DNA of 64,000 bases, from assembly GCA_963814805.1 (NCBI GenBank), contig CAWFER010000033.1, positions 1 to 64,000 on the forward strand, read 5' to 3'. Below the pieces are notes generated by a model, which had not been told where the DNA came from, searched no databases, and was given only the letters and a program-made list of their open reading frames with translations. Source of the DNA: AP-15 sp963814805 (GTDB lineage Bacteria; Pseudomonadota; Alphaproteobacteria; ATCC43930; CGMCC-115725). Below are positions 29,462-39,163 of this stretch, piece after piece. The position numbers and the translations under genes were made by a program. The stretch's first letter is position 1. Every line of letters starts with the position of its first letter.

Positions 29462-30307
29462 TCAATGCGACATCAGCACTGGGATTGTCATGCTGGCGAG
29501 GATCGTGCGGGTGGCGCCGCCGAGCAATAGCTCGCGAGCGCGCGAATGACCGTAGGCGCCCATCACCAGGAGGTCGGCGCCGAGATCGGCGGCGCGCGAC
29601 AGCAGCGCTTCTCCGACCGGAACCCCGGCCGATGCGGTGCGCTCGATCTGCGCCTTGACCTGGTGGCGGGCGAGATGGAGCGCGAGGTCGGCGCCGGGAA
29701 GATCGCCCTCCCCGTCGGGCCCCGGCTGCGGGTCGATCGTCAGCACGGTCACCGCGTCGGCCGCGACCAACAGCGGCATCGCATCGGCGACCGCGCGGGC
29801 CGCCTCGCGGCTCGCATCCCAGCCGATCAGCACGGATTTGGCGATCGCGGTGAAATCGCCGGCATAGGGCGCGACCAGGATCGGCCGGCCTGAGGCGAGC
29901 GTGACCCGCTCCGGGCGCGGGCGGAGCATCGCCATTTCCTCATTGTCGGGATCGAGCTGGCCCAGAATTGTCAAATCGGCGTAGCGCGCATGCCGGGCGG
30001 GATCGGCTTCCCAGCCCTCGGCGACCGGGCGCCATTCGCTCGACAACCCGCGCAGCCGGGCCATGTTCTCGAAGCCCCGGCGCGCTTCGTCGGCCTGGTC
30101 CAGCGCGCGCTGCCGCCACTCCCGGTAGACCGGTTCGAGGATCGCCAGATCGGCGTAGCCGCCGCGGCTCGGCAGTTGGGCGCCGGGGATCGGATAGAGC
30201 GCTACGAGGTGCGCCGCAAAACGCTCGGCCAGCGCCGCGGCCAGCGCCAGCCGCCCCGAGGCGTCGGCGGCGGTGTCGAGCACCACCACCAAATCCTTGT
30301 AGCTCAT
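29462..30307 (-). CDS. Universal stress protein with two Usp domains
   Basis: A 281-residue cytoplasmic protein. The N-terminal Usp half (MSYKDLVVVLDTAADASGRL, LAAALAERFAAHLVALYPIP) lacks a clear ATP motif. The C-terminal half (AKSVLIGWDASREAARAVAD) ends with GAYGHSRARELLLGGATRTI, the ATP-binding G-2x-G-9x-G(S/T) pattern of UspA-type proteins. ATG 30307 has GAGGAG upstream. Such proteins help survive starvation or oxidative stress; the exact role is not known. Divergent from the lipoprotein gene at 30482. Confidence 0.92.
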   Translation of the reverse strand: MSYKDLVVVLDTAADASGRLALAAALAERFAAHLVALYPIPGAQLPSRGGYADLAILEPVYREWRQRALDQADEARRGFENMARLRGLSSEWRPVAEGWEADPARHARYADLTILGQLDPDNEEMAMLRPRPERVTLASGRPILVAPYAGDFTAIAKSVLIGWDASREAARAVADAMPLLVAADAVTVLTIDPQPGPDGEGDLPGADLALHLARHQVKAQIERTASAGVPVGEALLSRAADLGADLLVMGAYGHSRARELLLGGATRTILASMTIPVLMSH

Positions 30308-30481
30308 CGATCGATCTCCTCGTGCTGCGGCCCCGGTGGCGGATTATGAGGCATGATCGCCCGGCATGCGAAAGAACGCTGCGGCAACCCGGTCCCGGCC
30401 GGCGCTGGCCGCCCCGCCGCGGCTTGCCTTGGCGCGGGGAATAAGGGAATAGACGGACTAGAGTTGATCGAGGAGATTTCG

Positions 30482-30889
30482 ATGCGCGCACTCGCTTTCA
30501 CCGGTCTCGTCTGTTGCGTGGCGCTCGCCGCATTGGGCGGCTGCATCGACCACGACACGGTGCGCGCGCAGAACTTCGTCGCCGGCCCGAACGGCAGCTT
30601 CACCTACAGCGCTCACACCGATACGGTCATGACCGAGAACGACGATGGCGCCGCCGAACAGATCCGCCGCGACTGGCTGGCGCAAACCCTGGAGGCGCGG
30701 GGAATGTGCCGCGCCGGCTACGTCGTCTACCAGCGCCGGCTGGTGATCCCGCCGCAGCAGATCGCCTTGTCGGCAACCCCGGGTTTGATCAATTCCGCCA
30801 TTTCCCCGGCCCCGCCGACATATTTCGGCAATGGCGGCGACGTGGTTTATGCCGGAAGCTGCCTGCCGGAAGCCGCCGGTAGCCGGTAA
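30482..30889 (+). CDS. Putative outer-membrane lipoprotein, unknown function
   Basis: A 135-residue protein with a lipoprotein signal (MRALAFTGLVCCVALAALGG then Cys at residue 21, lipobox LGGC). Two more cysteines (MCRAGYVVYQRRL and YAGSCLPEA) may form a disulfide. The middle (HTDTVMTENDDGAAEQIRRD, WLAQTLEARGMC) resembles small periplasmic proteins of unknown role. A GAGGAG site precedes ATG 30482. Frame intact. Confidence 0.7.
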   Translation: MRALAFTGLVCCVALAALGGCIDHDTVRAQNFVAGPNGSFTYSAHTDTVMTENDDGAAEQIRRDWLAQTLEARGMCRAGYVVYQRRLVIPPQQIALSATPGLINSAISPAPPTYFGNGGDVVYAGSCLPEAAGSR

Positions 30890-30904
30890 CGCGGCGTCAG
30901 CGCA

Positions 30905-31456
30905 CTACTGCCGGGCAGCGGCGCCCCAGCGCTCGACCAGCGGCCCCGACCTGCCATGGACCGGATCGGCGGTGGGCAGCGGCACCGCGGCGATATTGGC
31001 GAGCGCCCGCTCGCGCTCCCCGGCCCCGGGGACGCGCATGTCGGGACCATGGCCGCCCGGATAGGCGCCGACGACGAGCAGGTCCGGACTTGCCCCCTCG
31101 CTCTTGTGCGCGACCCCGGCTGGGATCACGACGACATCGCCGGCGCGCACCTCGACGATGTCGCCGTCCTCGCCGCCAAGGCGAACCCGGGCCGAGCCGG
31201 AGACGATGCCGAGCGCCTCGTGCGCCGTGCTGTGATAGTGATGGTAGGCATAGATCCCGGCGCGCCACCCCCCGCTCCACTCATTGGCGGCGAAGCGCGC
31301 CTCGCAGGCGGCGGCGGCGCCAGGGCCGGTGGCGAGCGCGCCCCGATAGACAAGCAGCGGCAGGCGCGGGTTGTTGGGGACCTGGCCGTCATCGGCGAAC
31401 AGGTGCTCCTCGACTGCCGGAGCGGGGACTGGCGGAGCGGATTTTGCAGTGGCCAT
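30905..31456 (-). CDS. Cupin-domain protein (YjlB-like)
   Basis: A 183-residue protein with one cupin barrel. Motif 1 is in YHHYHSTAHEALGIVSGSAR, supplying His and Glu metal ligands. Motif 2 is GDVVVIPAGVAHKSEG. The C-terminal GAYPGGHGPDMR is typical of the YjlB subgroup. The fold suits small-molecule binding or dioxygenase or isomerase chemistry; substrate unknown. It is convergent with the lipoprotein gene, stops 15 bp apart. Confidence 0.85.
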   Translation of the reverse strand: MATAKSAPPVPAPAVEEHLFADDGQVPNNPRLPLLVYRGALATGPGAAAACEARFAANEWSGGWRAGIYAYHHYHSTAHEALGIVSGSARVRLGGEDGDIVEVRAGDVVVIPAGVAHKSEGASPDLLVVGAYPGGHGPDMRVPGAGERERALANIAAVPLPTADPVHGRSGPLVERWGAAARQ

Positions 31457-31799
31457 CGGCTGGTGCCTTTCGCGGGCAGGTCAGGGGCAGGATAGACCCC
31501 AGGGCGAAGCCCGGCCAAGTGAAAATCGCCGGCCGCGCCGAATGACGATCCCGCCGCATCAAGTCGCCGCCGCGACAGATTTACACTTGCGAAAGGTTGC
31601 ACAACGCCGAGTTAATAACTGAACTGGTGTTGTCGGGCGCCGTTAACGATGTTCCTCAGGGCAATGCACTTGCCATCCGGGCCCCGGTCGGCTAATCATG
31701 AGAACGCTACAAATCGCCGGGTGCGATAGTTCGGGCCAAATCGCGGCCCAAACGCGCCACCCAAATCACCGTCATAGATAGTCAGGCGCGCGCTCTGCC
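31457..31799. other. Divergent promoter region, cupin/wecC
   Basis: A 343-bp spacer between the cupin and wecC start codons. The stretch 31575-31630 is AT-richer than its surroundings and probably holds promoters. I could not fix a -35/-10 pair of proper spacing. No gene seen. Confidence 0.4.
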
Positions 31800-33062
31800 A
31801 TGGAGTATCCGGTCAAGACCGTCTGCGTCGTCGGCTTGGGCTATATCGGCCTGCCGACAGCGGCGACCCTGGCCAGCCGCGGGGTCGAGGTGATCGGGGT
31901 CGACGTCAACCCGCGCGTGGTCGCCGCCGTCAATGCCGGCCAGCCCTATTTCCCCGAGCCCGATCTCGACATGTTGCTGCGCGCCGCGACCACCCTCGGC
32001 AAGCTGCGCGCCACCGCCCGGCCGGAGCCTGCCGACGCCTTCGTGATCGCGGTTCCAACCCCGTTCAACGACGACCGCTCGCCCAATCTCGGCTATATCG
32101 AGGCGGCGGCGGACGCGATCGCGCCGGTGCTCGCCTGCGGCAACGTCGTGATCCTCGAATCGACCTCGCCGGTCGGCACCACCGCACGGCTGGCCCTGCG
32201 CCTCGCCCGGCTGCGCCCCGATCTGCGCTTTCCGCCGGAGCGCCACGCCGAGCCGCTCGACGTGCATGTCGCCCATTGCCCGGAACGGGTGTTGCCGGGG
32301 CGCATGGTCCGCGAGCTGATCGAGAACGACCGGATCATCGGCGGCATGACCGAGGCCTGCGCCGAGCACGCCGAAGCGGTGTACCAGGTGTTCCTGCAGG
32401 GCAAGCCCTATCGGACCGACGCGGCCACGGCCGAGCTGGTCAAGCTCGTCGAAAACGCCTATCGCGACGTCAACATCGCCTTCGCCAACGAATTGTCGCT
32501 GGTCTGCGACCAATTGGGGCTCAATGTGTGGCGGGTCATCGAGCTCGCCAACCGCCATCCACGGGTGGCGATCCTGCAGCCCGGGGCTGGGGTCGGCGGC
32601 CACTGCATCGCCGTCGATCCGTGGTTCATCGTCTCGTCCGCGCCAGAGCGGACGCGGCTGATCCGCACCGCGCGCGAGGTCAACGACGCCAAGCCCGGTT
32701 TTGTTGTGTCGCAGATCCGTGAACGGGCCGAGCGCTTCAAGCACCCGGTCGTCGCCTGCCTTGGGCTGACCTACAAGCCCGATGTCGATGACGTGCGCGA
32801 GAGCCCGGCGATCGCCATCGTCGCCGAGTTGGCGCGCGGCGGGCGCGAACGCATCCTGGTCGCCGATCCGAATTTGCGCGCGTTGCCGCCGGAGCTGGCG
32901 GAGCTGACCGACATCGCGCTGTGCGACACGCTCGAGGCGGTTCGCCAGGCCGACATCGTCGCGGTCCTGGTCGCCCATTCGCCGTTCCGCCGGATCCCGC
33001 GCGAGGAGCTGATGCGCCGCGTCGTCATCGATGCGACCGGCCTCACCCACGTGCCCGGCTGA
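31800..33062 (+). CDS. wecC: UDP-N-acetyl-D-mannosamine dehydrogenase
   Basis: A 420-residue nucleotide-sugar dehydrogenase that oxidises UDP-ManNAc to UDP-ManNAcA with two NAD. It has the N-terminal Rossmann motif VCVVGLGYIGLPTAATLASR, KLVENAYRDVNIAFANELS and the catalytic cysteine in GVGGHCIAVDPWF (near residue 268). The C-terminal UDP-binding block is LGLTYKPDVDDVRESPA. The epimerase making its substrate follows 39 bp downstream, so the pair makes an activated uronic acid for a surface polysaccharide. Confidence 0.93.
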   Translation: MEYPVKTVCVVGLGYIGLPTAATLASRGVEVIGVDVNPRVVAAVNAGQPYFPEPDLDMLLRAATTLGKLRATARPEPADAFVIAVPTPFNDDRSPNLGYIEAAADAIAPVLACGNVVILESTSPVGTTARLALRLARLRPDLRFPPERHAEPLDVHVAHCPERVLPGRMVRELIENDRIIGGMTEACAEHAEAVYQVFLQGKPYRTDAATAELVKLVENAYRDVNIAFANELSLVCDQLGLNVWRVIELANRHPRVAILQPGAGVGGHCIAVDPWFIVSSAPERTRLIRTAREVNDAKPGFVVSQIRERAERFKHPVVACLGLTYKPDVDDVRESPAIAIVAELARGGRERILVADPNLRALPPELAELTDIALCDTLEAVRQADIVAVLVAHSPFRRIPREELMRRVVIDATGLTHVPG

Positions 33063-33101
33063 GCCATGGATCGGCCCCGGCCCGGACAGGACTGAGCCGC
33101 G

Positions 33102-34245
33102 ATGCGCCTGCTCTTTGTTTTCGGCACCCGGCCCGAAGCGATCAAGCTCGCGCCGGTGATCCGGGAATTGTCGGCGCGGCCCGAATTCGACTGCAAGATC
33201 TGCGTCACCGGGCAGCATCGCGAGCTGCTGGGGCGATTTCTCGACCTGTTCGAGCTGCGGCCGGACTGGAACCTCGACGTCATGCGCCCGGATCAGGGTT
33301 TGGCCTATCTGACCGGAGCGGTGCTGTCGGGGGTCAGCGGGGTGATCGAGCGCTGGCGTCCCGAGCGGGTCATCGTCCAGGGCGACACGACCTCGACCTT
33401 TGCCGGGGCGCTCGCCGCCTTTTATCACCAGATCCCGGTGGCGCACGTCGAAGCCGGGCTGCGCACCGGCGACCTCTATGCGCCCTGGCCGGAGGAGGCC
33501 AACCGCCTGCTGGTCGCCCGGCTCGCCGATCTGCATTTCGCCCCGACCGCGCGGGCGCGCGACAATCTGTTGCGCGAAGGAGTGGCCGAGGCGCGCATCG
33601 CGGTCACCGGCAATACCGGGATCGACGCCCTCCTATGGGTGTCGGAGCGGCTTGAAACCCGGCCCGACCTCGGCGCGCGGGCCGCGGCGGTGCTGGGTCC
33701 GGACGGTGCGGAGAGCTTTGCCGGAAGGCGGCTCATCCTGATGACCGGCCATCGCCGCGAAAGCTTTGACGGCGGCATCGAGCGGATCGCGCGGGCGATG
33801 GCGCGGATCGCCCAGCGGCCCGACGTCGCGATCGTCTTTCCGGTGCATCCGAACCCGAACGTGCGGCGCGCGATCGAGCCGCTGCGCCGGCACGACAACA
33901 TCCGGCTGATCGAGCCGGTCGACTATCCCGAGCTGGTCTATCTGCTTAAAGCAGTGCCATTGCGTCGTCACCGATTCCGGCGGCATTCAGGAAGAGGCGC
34001 CCTCGTTCGGCAAGCCGGTGCTGGTGACGCGCGCGGCGACCGAACGGCCGGAAGCGATGGAACAGGGGCTGGCGAGGCTCGTGGGCACCGACGAAGAGCT
34101 GCTGGTCGAGGCGTTGGGCGAGCTCCTCGACGACCCCCTCGCCTACCGGAGCATGAGCCAAGTCGCCAATCCCTATGGCGACGGCCAGGCCAGCCGACGC
34201 ATCGCCGAGCGGCTCGCCGGCCCCGACCTCGGCGCGCGAGCCTAG
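33102..34245 (+). CDS. wecB: UDP-N-acetylglucosamine 2-epimerase, one frameshift
   Basis: Converts UDP-GlcNAc to UDP-ManNAc. Signatures are FGTRPEAIKLAPVI, VQGDTTSTFAGALAAFY, AHVEAGLRTGDLYAPWPEE and MTGHRRESFDGGIERIARAM. After an extra A in the run at 33948-33950, the frame continues with VVTDSGGIQEEAPSFGKPVL, the UDP-binding block. Corrected length 380 residues, normal for WecB. Forms an operon with wecC. Confidence 0.92.
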
Positions 34246-34332
34246 GGCGCCGGCGTCCAGGCGGCCCTCGCGGGTCCCGCCGTGAGCAGGTTAGCGGGCG
34301 CGGCAAACGCCGCCTTTGCCCGGATTTTCCGC

Positions 34333-34536
34333 TCACCCTTGGGCGAGCGAGGCGAACGCGGCCCAGATCGCCGCCCAGGTTGCGAGCGACAACAGGACCA
34401 GCACGATCAGCGAGGTGCGCGGGCTGACCCGCGAGTCGGCTTCGTCCGCGATGTTCTCGGCAATGGGCGGGCTCGGCCACTGGCCGGAATCTTCGGCGGG
34501 GGCGAGACATTCGGACGCGGCATTGCTGCTGTTCAC
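34333..34536 (-). CDS. Small tail-anchored membrane protein, unknown
   Basis: Sixty-seven residues from GTG 34536, chosen because GGGAGGG lies four bases upstream. The N-terminal 40 residues are polar and acidic (ENIADEADSRVSPRTS). The C-terminal 26 are one membrane helix (LIVLVLLSLATWAAIWAAF). No family recognised. It lies opposite the end of wecB. Confidence 0.45.
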   Translation of the reverse strand: MNSSNAASECLAPAEDSGQWPSPPIAENIADEADSRVSPRTSLIVLVLLSLATWAAIWAAFASLAQG

Positions 34537-34815
34537 CGATCCCTCCCATCGCGATCGAACCGGCGCGGCGGCCGATGCGTCCGCACTTTCCTGCGCCCCC
34601 GAACCTCGCAGACTAATGGGCGGTGCGGCAGTCCTGGGTCCGCCTGCCGTCAAAAACCCGTCTGGGTGAATTTTTTGTTCTGCTGCAATGATGCCAGTCC
34701 TCGTCGATACATCGCAAACTCTAGTAAAATCCTCGGCATTTTATGTTGCCAGATCGCTTGCCCGGCCATATCTCTCGTTTCGAGATCGTCAGCGACCAGC
34801 GCCGGGTGGATTGTT

Positions 34816-34980
34816 ATGACTGATATTTACTCTTCAGCAATAAATGGACTGCCTGAACAGAGGTGGTCAGCAAGGAAAGATCGGCTTTCACTGGGTGGCG
34901 CCGCTGTCGCTGTCCTCGCGCTGTCGCTGCTATTCTGGATGCCGCTGCTGCTGCCGGTCCTGATGCTGTTGCGCGGCTGA
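34816..34980 (+). CDS. Small single-span membrane protein, unknown
   Basis: Fifty-four residues starting MTDIYSSAINGLPEQRWSAR with a C-terminal hydrophobic segment (AVAVLALSLLFWMPLLLPV). A GGGTGGA ribosome-like site lies about six bases upstream. The DNA just upstream (34660-34815) is markedly AT-richer than average, suggesting a promoter. Unknown function. Confidence 0.4.
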   Translation: MTDIYSSAINGLPEQRWSARKDRLSLGGAAVAVLALSLLFWMPLLLPVLMLLRG

Positions 34981-35068
34981 ACAGCCGGCCGCCGGGGGGC
35001 CGCAGCGCGCGGCTTCGATCGCGCTTGGCCGATGGCGCCGGCGCGCCCGACTCATCGCTCTCGCGTCG

Positions 35069-35566
35069 TCATTCGCCAGGAAGGGGGTACCCCCAAGCGC
35101 GAATCTGCGCGATGCCGGCCTGGTATCCTTTCGGCGTCAGGCTAAAGGCAAAATGCGACCTCCTGGTAAAGACGTCGATCAGGATCAGCGCGCCAACCCC
35201 GAGTTCTCTGACGATGGCGCGAGATTGGCCGCTCGGAAAAATGCAATATTGCGCGCCCCGGCACTCGATCGCCGGGTTGCCGTCGACCCGCAGCACGACC
35301 TTGAGCGGTGGAGGCTGGCCGACAATTCCGATATTGCCGGTCTCGATCATGACGACGAGGGCGTACGAGCCCTTGCCGGCATACCCGGCCTGCCAGAACG
35401 GCGCCGTGATCGAGCAGTCGCCGGTGGGTCCGTCGGGGCTGCCGCCGCATTCGGTGATCCATTCGTCGGCCTGGAATTTGAGCGTCGCCGAGGCGGGGCC
35501 GGCCGCCCGCAACAGAGCCGCAACGGCGATCGCCAGGATGACCGCCGGGCGATACGGCCGGCGCAT
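35069..35566 (-). CDS. Secreted protein of unknown function with four cysteines
   Basis: A 165-residue protein with signal peptide MRRPYRPAVILAIAVAALLR to ASA. The mature part has ECGGSPDGPTGDCSITAPFW, a beta-rich core (ALVVMIETGNIGIVG, KVVLRVDG) and IECRGAQYCIFPSGQSRA. The cysteines may form two disulfides. The layout recalls small periplasmic proteins of the IalB kind, but I cannot make that match firmly. Confidence 0.65.
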   Translation of the reverse strand: MRRPYRPAVILAIAVAALLRAAGPASATLKFQADEWITECGGSPDGPTGDCSITAPFWQAGYAGKGSYALVVMIETGNIGIVGQPPPLKVVLRVDGNPAIECRGAQYCIFPSGQSRAIVRELGVGALILIDVFTRRSHFAFSLTPKGYQAGIAQIRAWGYPLPGE

Positions 35567-36188
35567 CCGCTCAGCCCCGGCGCGGCCGCGTCCGAACCAC
35601 GCAACCAAATCCGCCCCGCCGAAGCCAGCCGGCAAGCTCACCCTCGGCACCATCGACCCCGCTATCAGCAACCGGTTCGATCCTGCCCGGCCCGGCCGGA
35701 TGGTCAAGAGGCAATGGGAGGATGGGTTGCGTCCGAACCGGGCGCCGCGCGGCCGCATCGGATCGGGAGATGTCGTCGCCAGGCCGCCTCGATGGCCCTG
35801 GCAGATACCGGTTCGGCTGACCCTCCGACCACTCGGTCGGTCGACGCCAAGTCGGCTCGTTAACGATATATTACGGTCTGCCGCGCCAAACCGGGCTTTT
35901 TTAGAAATTAACCCTGATTTTGCTTCACATGGTATTGGAACGGCGCTAGGTTCAATTGTCGCTTTCGGAAAACCACTGAGTTGGCTGGGGCCGGTTGGTT
36001 TGCCTCGATGCCCCGGTACGAGGCACCGCGCGGCATGGGTGGAACCTGCTGAGATCAGCGGCGTTCTCAGCCGCAAGCCCGGCCGGCAGAGGACATTTGG
36101 GGGGTGGACCGGCTCTATTCGCTCGCCGAGGAGTCTCAGTCGCCCGGTTAGCGCGAAACCGATCCGCAACAGAAATCAAGGGTTTCGG
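35567..36188. other. Long intergenic region before epimerase
   Basis: About 620 bp. Positions 35855-35950 are AT-rich relative to the window (TTAACGATATATTACGG and TTTTTTAGAAATTAACCC occur) and are the likely promoter region. Frames open on both strands only because of GC bias. No gene or RNA recognised. Confidence 0.45.
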
Positions 36189-37191
36189 ATGGCTCGTTAT
36201 CTGGTGACTGGCGGCGCCGGGTTCATCGGCTCGCATCTCGTCGAGTCCTTGCTCGACAGCGGCCATGCAGTCAGGGTTCTCGACGACCTGTCGAGCGGCA
36301 GCCGCGACAACCTACCTCATCCGGTCGAATTCCTGCGAGCCGACGTGGCCGACCCGGCAACCGTCGAACGCGCCTTCGACGGCATCGACGGGTGTTTCCA
36401 TCTGGCGGCGATCGCCTCGGTCGAACAGTGTAACCGCGAATGGCTGCGCACCCACCAAGTCAACCTGACCGGCACGATCAATATTTTCAACGAGACGAGG
36501 CGATCGCGCGACCGCGAGATCCCGGTCGTCTACGCTTCGTCGGCCGCGGTTTATGGCGATGGCCATTGCGCCCCGGCCGCCGAAGATGGCTGCGCGGTGC
36601 CGCTGAGCGCCTACGGCGCCGACAAACGGGCTTGCGAGCTGCACGCCCGCGCCGCCGGGGCGACCCACGGGTTGCGCACAATCGGCCTGCGATTTTTCAA
36701 CCTTTATGGGCCGCGGCAGGATCCCCGTTCGCCCTATTCCGGGGTTATCGCGATCTTTCTCGATCGCCTGCGCCGCGGCGAGCCGGTCGAGTTCTTCGGC
36801 GGTGGCGGCCAGGTTCGCGATTTCACCTTTATCGACGACGCCGTGGCGGCGCTGCGCCGGGCGATGCCGGCGGCGAGCGCGCGCGCGCCGGTGTTCAACG
36901 TGTGCACCGGAAAGGGCACGACGGTGCGCCGGCTGGCCGAGACCATCGCCGCGTTGTGCGGAACCGAGCTCGTCGTTCATCGCCGGCCGCGGCGCGGCGG
37001 CGAGGTCGAGATTTCGATCGGCGATCCGCGTCACGCCGCCGAGGAGCTCGGGTTCCGCGCCAACACCGAGCTGAGCCGACGGTCTGGCGGCGACGCTCAC
37101 GGCGTTCGGAGTTCGCGAGCGGGTCAAAGCATCGCCGCCCGACGCGTCACCGCCTGACCCGCATCACCGCCTGACCCGCATCACCGCCTGA
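36189..37191 (+). CDS. NAD-dependent sugar epimerase/dehydratase (SDR), C-terminal frameshift
   Basis: Extended SDR acting on a nucleotide sugar, probably a UDP-glucose/GlcNAc 4-epimerase relative. ATG 36189 begins MARYLVTGGAGFIGSHLVES (NAD site). The catalytic serine is in VVYASSAAVYGDG. The YxxxK pair is in LSAYGADKRACE. LRFFNLYGPRQDP and QVRDFTFIDDAVAAL complete the family set. One extra C at about 37077 shifts the last 38 residues; corrected length 333. The 3' end runs into a 17-bp tandem repeat whose copies provide the stop codon. Confidence 0.88.
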
Positions 37192-37208
37192 CCCGCATCG
37201 CCGCCTGA
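37148..37208 (+). repeat. 17-bp tandem repeat at the epimerase 3' end
   Basis: Unit CACCGCCTGACCCGCAT repeats three times with a diverged fourth copy. Because 17 is not a multiple of three, the TGA in each unit falls in a different frame (37155, 37172, 37189, then 37206). Confidence 0.8.
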
Positions 37209-37230
37209 AGCCGTGGCGGTCGACCGGCGC

Positions 37231-37900
37231 TCAGAAATCGAGATCGGCGTAGTGGGTGGGCGGCGGCGCTCCGGGCAGGCGGTCGGCCAGGATCGGGCGG
37301 AAGCTCGGGCGCGATTTGATGCGCGCGTACCATTCCTTGGCTGGCTCATGCGCGTCCCACGGCACGTCGCCTAGATAGTCGAGGCTCGATAGCTGCGCCG
37401 CGGCGGTGATGTCGGCGATCGAGAAATGGTCGCCCGCGAGCCAGCGCCGGCGCTCGACCAGATAGCCGATGTAGTCGAGATGGTGCGGCAGATTGGCGTG
37501 ACCGGCGCGAATCGCTTGCGAGTTCGGCTGGCCCTGTCCGCGATATCGCTTCATCATTTTTTCGCCGAGCAGGTTGTCGGTGACTTCCCGGTTCATCTTG
37601 ATGTCGAACCAGGCGGTCAGCCGGCGGACCTCGGCGCGGTCGATCGGGTTGATCCCAATCAGCAGCTTTTCGCGATAGACCTCGTCGAGGTATTCGACGA
37701 TCGCGGCCGGATCGGCGAGCACGGTGCCGTCCGGCTCAATCAGCACCGGCACTTCGCCGGCCGGGTTCAGCGCCAGGAACTCCGGCCGCCGCTCCCAGAT
37801 CTTCTCGGCCTTCAGGGTGAAATCGAGGTCCTTCTCCTTCGAGCACCACCCGCACTTTGCGGGCCGCGGGAGAGAGCAAAAGATGATAGAGAACGCGCAT
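37231..37900 (-). CDS. Glutathione S-transferase family protein, one frameshift
   Basis: A thioredoxin-fold N-domain plus helical C-domain protein that conjugates or reduces with glutathione. The true start is ATG 37900, giving MRVLYHLLLSPAARKVRVVL. After one extra base near 37841 it continues KEKDLDFTLKAEKIWERRPE, FLALNPAGEVPVLIEPDG and ADPAAIVEYLDEVY. The C-domain ends WLAGDHFSIADITAAAQLSS and LGDVPWDAHEPAKEWYARI. Corrected length is 222 residues. A longer in-frame start at 37935 has the wrong N-terminus for the family. Confidence 0.85.
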
Positions 37901-38010
37901 GCCCGATTGTAACGAGCAGCGCCGTGCGCGAACAATGATCGATCGTCATCCCGCAGCGAAGACCGGCCGTGGCGCGGCGCCGCGATCGGCAGGACCGGGC
38001 GCGGCGGTCG

Positions 38011-38778
38011 TCACAATTTCTCGAACACGGCGCAGGTGATGCGGTATTCGGCCACCAGCCAATAGAGCTTGGCCATCGAGCGCTTCCATTTCTCGAGCGA
38101 AACGAACGGCGCCGGAAACCGCGCCACATGCCGCAACAAGATCCACGGCCGGCGGCGGATTTCGTCGCGATAGGACATGCCGGCGGCGAGAATGGCGGCG
38201 TCGAGCAGGCGCGCGCCGGCGAACAGCGCGCCCAATTCGGACGGGCTCGGCCGGTACATCGTGTCGATCGGGTCGCGGTGGTAGGGATAGCTGAACGGCA
38301 CCGTGACAAAGGCGAGCCCGCCGCTCGGCAGCAGGTCGAGGCAATGGCGCGCCAGCCGGTCAGGTAGAATTACATGCTCCAACAGGTTGCAGCACAGCAA
38401 TGCCCGGGCGCCCAGCGCCTGCAGTCTGGGCAGATCGGCGGGATCGGTCAGATCGGCCCGCACATCGATCCCGGCCGCGTCGCGCAGGTCGACGTTGACG
38501 ATGTCGACGCCGCGGGCCCGCAGCGGGCGGAACAGCCGGTCCTCGGTCCAGGGCTGGATCTGCTCGCGGAACGCCGCCGAGCTGCTCCCCAGATTGAGCA
38601 GCGGCGACAGCCGCTCGGGCGCAAACGCGTCGAGCGCGCGGCAAAGCCAGCGGGCTTCGGCTTCGAACATCGCGGTCTCGAACCGGCTCCCGAAGATCGC
38701 ACCATGCCCAATCCCGCAGCCTCGCGAAAGAGCGGCTGGCAGCGGCGGCAGGCCGCGGGTCTGGGATTGCAAGATCAT
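38011..38778 (-). CDS. SAM-dependent methyltransferase
   Basis: A Rossmann-fold class I methyltransferase of 255 residues. Motifs are LSPLLNLGSSSAAFREQIQP, VDIVNVDLRDAAGIDVRADL, LLCCNLLEHVILPDRLARH, LPSGGLAFVTVPFSYPYHRD and PIDTMYRPSPSELGALF. The family is common in O-antigen or exopolysaccharide loci. ATG 38778 leaves only 23 bp to the divergent gene; a start at 38670 (MFEAEARWLCRALDAF) would leave room for promoters and fits the family start equally well. Confidence 0.85.
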   Translation of the reverse strand: MILQSQTRGLPPLPAALSRGCGIGHGAIFGSRFETAMFEAEARWLCRALDAFAPERLSPLLNLGSSSAAFREQIQPWTEDRLFRPLRARGVDIVNVDLRDAAGIDVRADLTDPADLPRLQALGARALLCCNLLEHVILPDRLARHCLDLLPSGGLAFVTVPFSYPYHRDPIDTMYRPSPSELGALFAGARLLDAAILAAGMSYRDEIRRRPWILLRHVARFPAPFVSLEKWKRSMAKLYWLVAEYRITCAVFEKL

Positions 38779-38801
38779 ATCATCGCGTGACTCTTCGACC
38801 G

Positions 38802-39163
38802 ATGACCATCGCGATCCCGGCGCCGCTCAACGCCGGCGCCTTTCCCGAAGCGACCCCGCTCCACGCGTTTTTTGCCTGGAACGAGGCGCGGCGCGCAAAG
38901 GATCGCCGCTACATCGTCGCCTGCGACATCGCTTGGCTGCTGCACGGCTTGGGCAACGATTTCTGCGTCGCGCACCTGGCGGGCGAGCCGCTCCGCCTGC
39001 GGCGGTCGGGCCGGCGCATTCTCGCCTCGTCGGCAGCGGTCGAGCGCGCGCGAGAATTTGTCGCGGCCTTTGCCGGGTCTGCGGCCGCCGCCGCCGCGCA
39101 GCAGGCGATAGACGCGCTGGAGGGCCGCCGTTGGAGCCTCGGACCCCGCCGCGCATGCGATGA
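38802..39163 (+). CDS. Hypothetical protein, probably frameshifted near its end
   Basis: About 120 residues: MTIAIPAPLNAGAFPEATPL, HAFFAWNEARRAKDRRYIVA, CDIAWLLHGLGNDFCVAHLA and then an Ala-rich helix and EGRRWSLGPRR. I do not recognise it. In its own frame it would run deep into the next gene. In the neighbouring frame it would stop at 39163, making the classic ATGA overlap with the heptosyltransferase start. A one-base error near 39115-39150 is therefore suspected. Confidence 0.45.

Noticed and set aside
31782..33536. Long minus-strand frame across wecC and wecB
   Set aside because: A GC-bias shadow; the plus strand holds complete catalytic motifs for both enzymes.
34863..36188. Apparent 440-residue upstream extension of the epimerase frame
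   Set aside because: Composition is not protein-like, it overlaps a minus-strand secreted protein with a signal peptide, and the epimerase NAD motif begins at ATG 36189.
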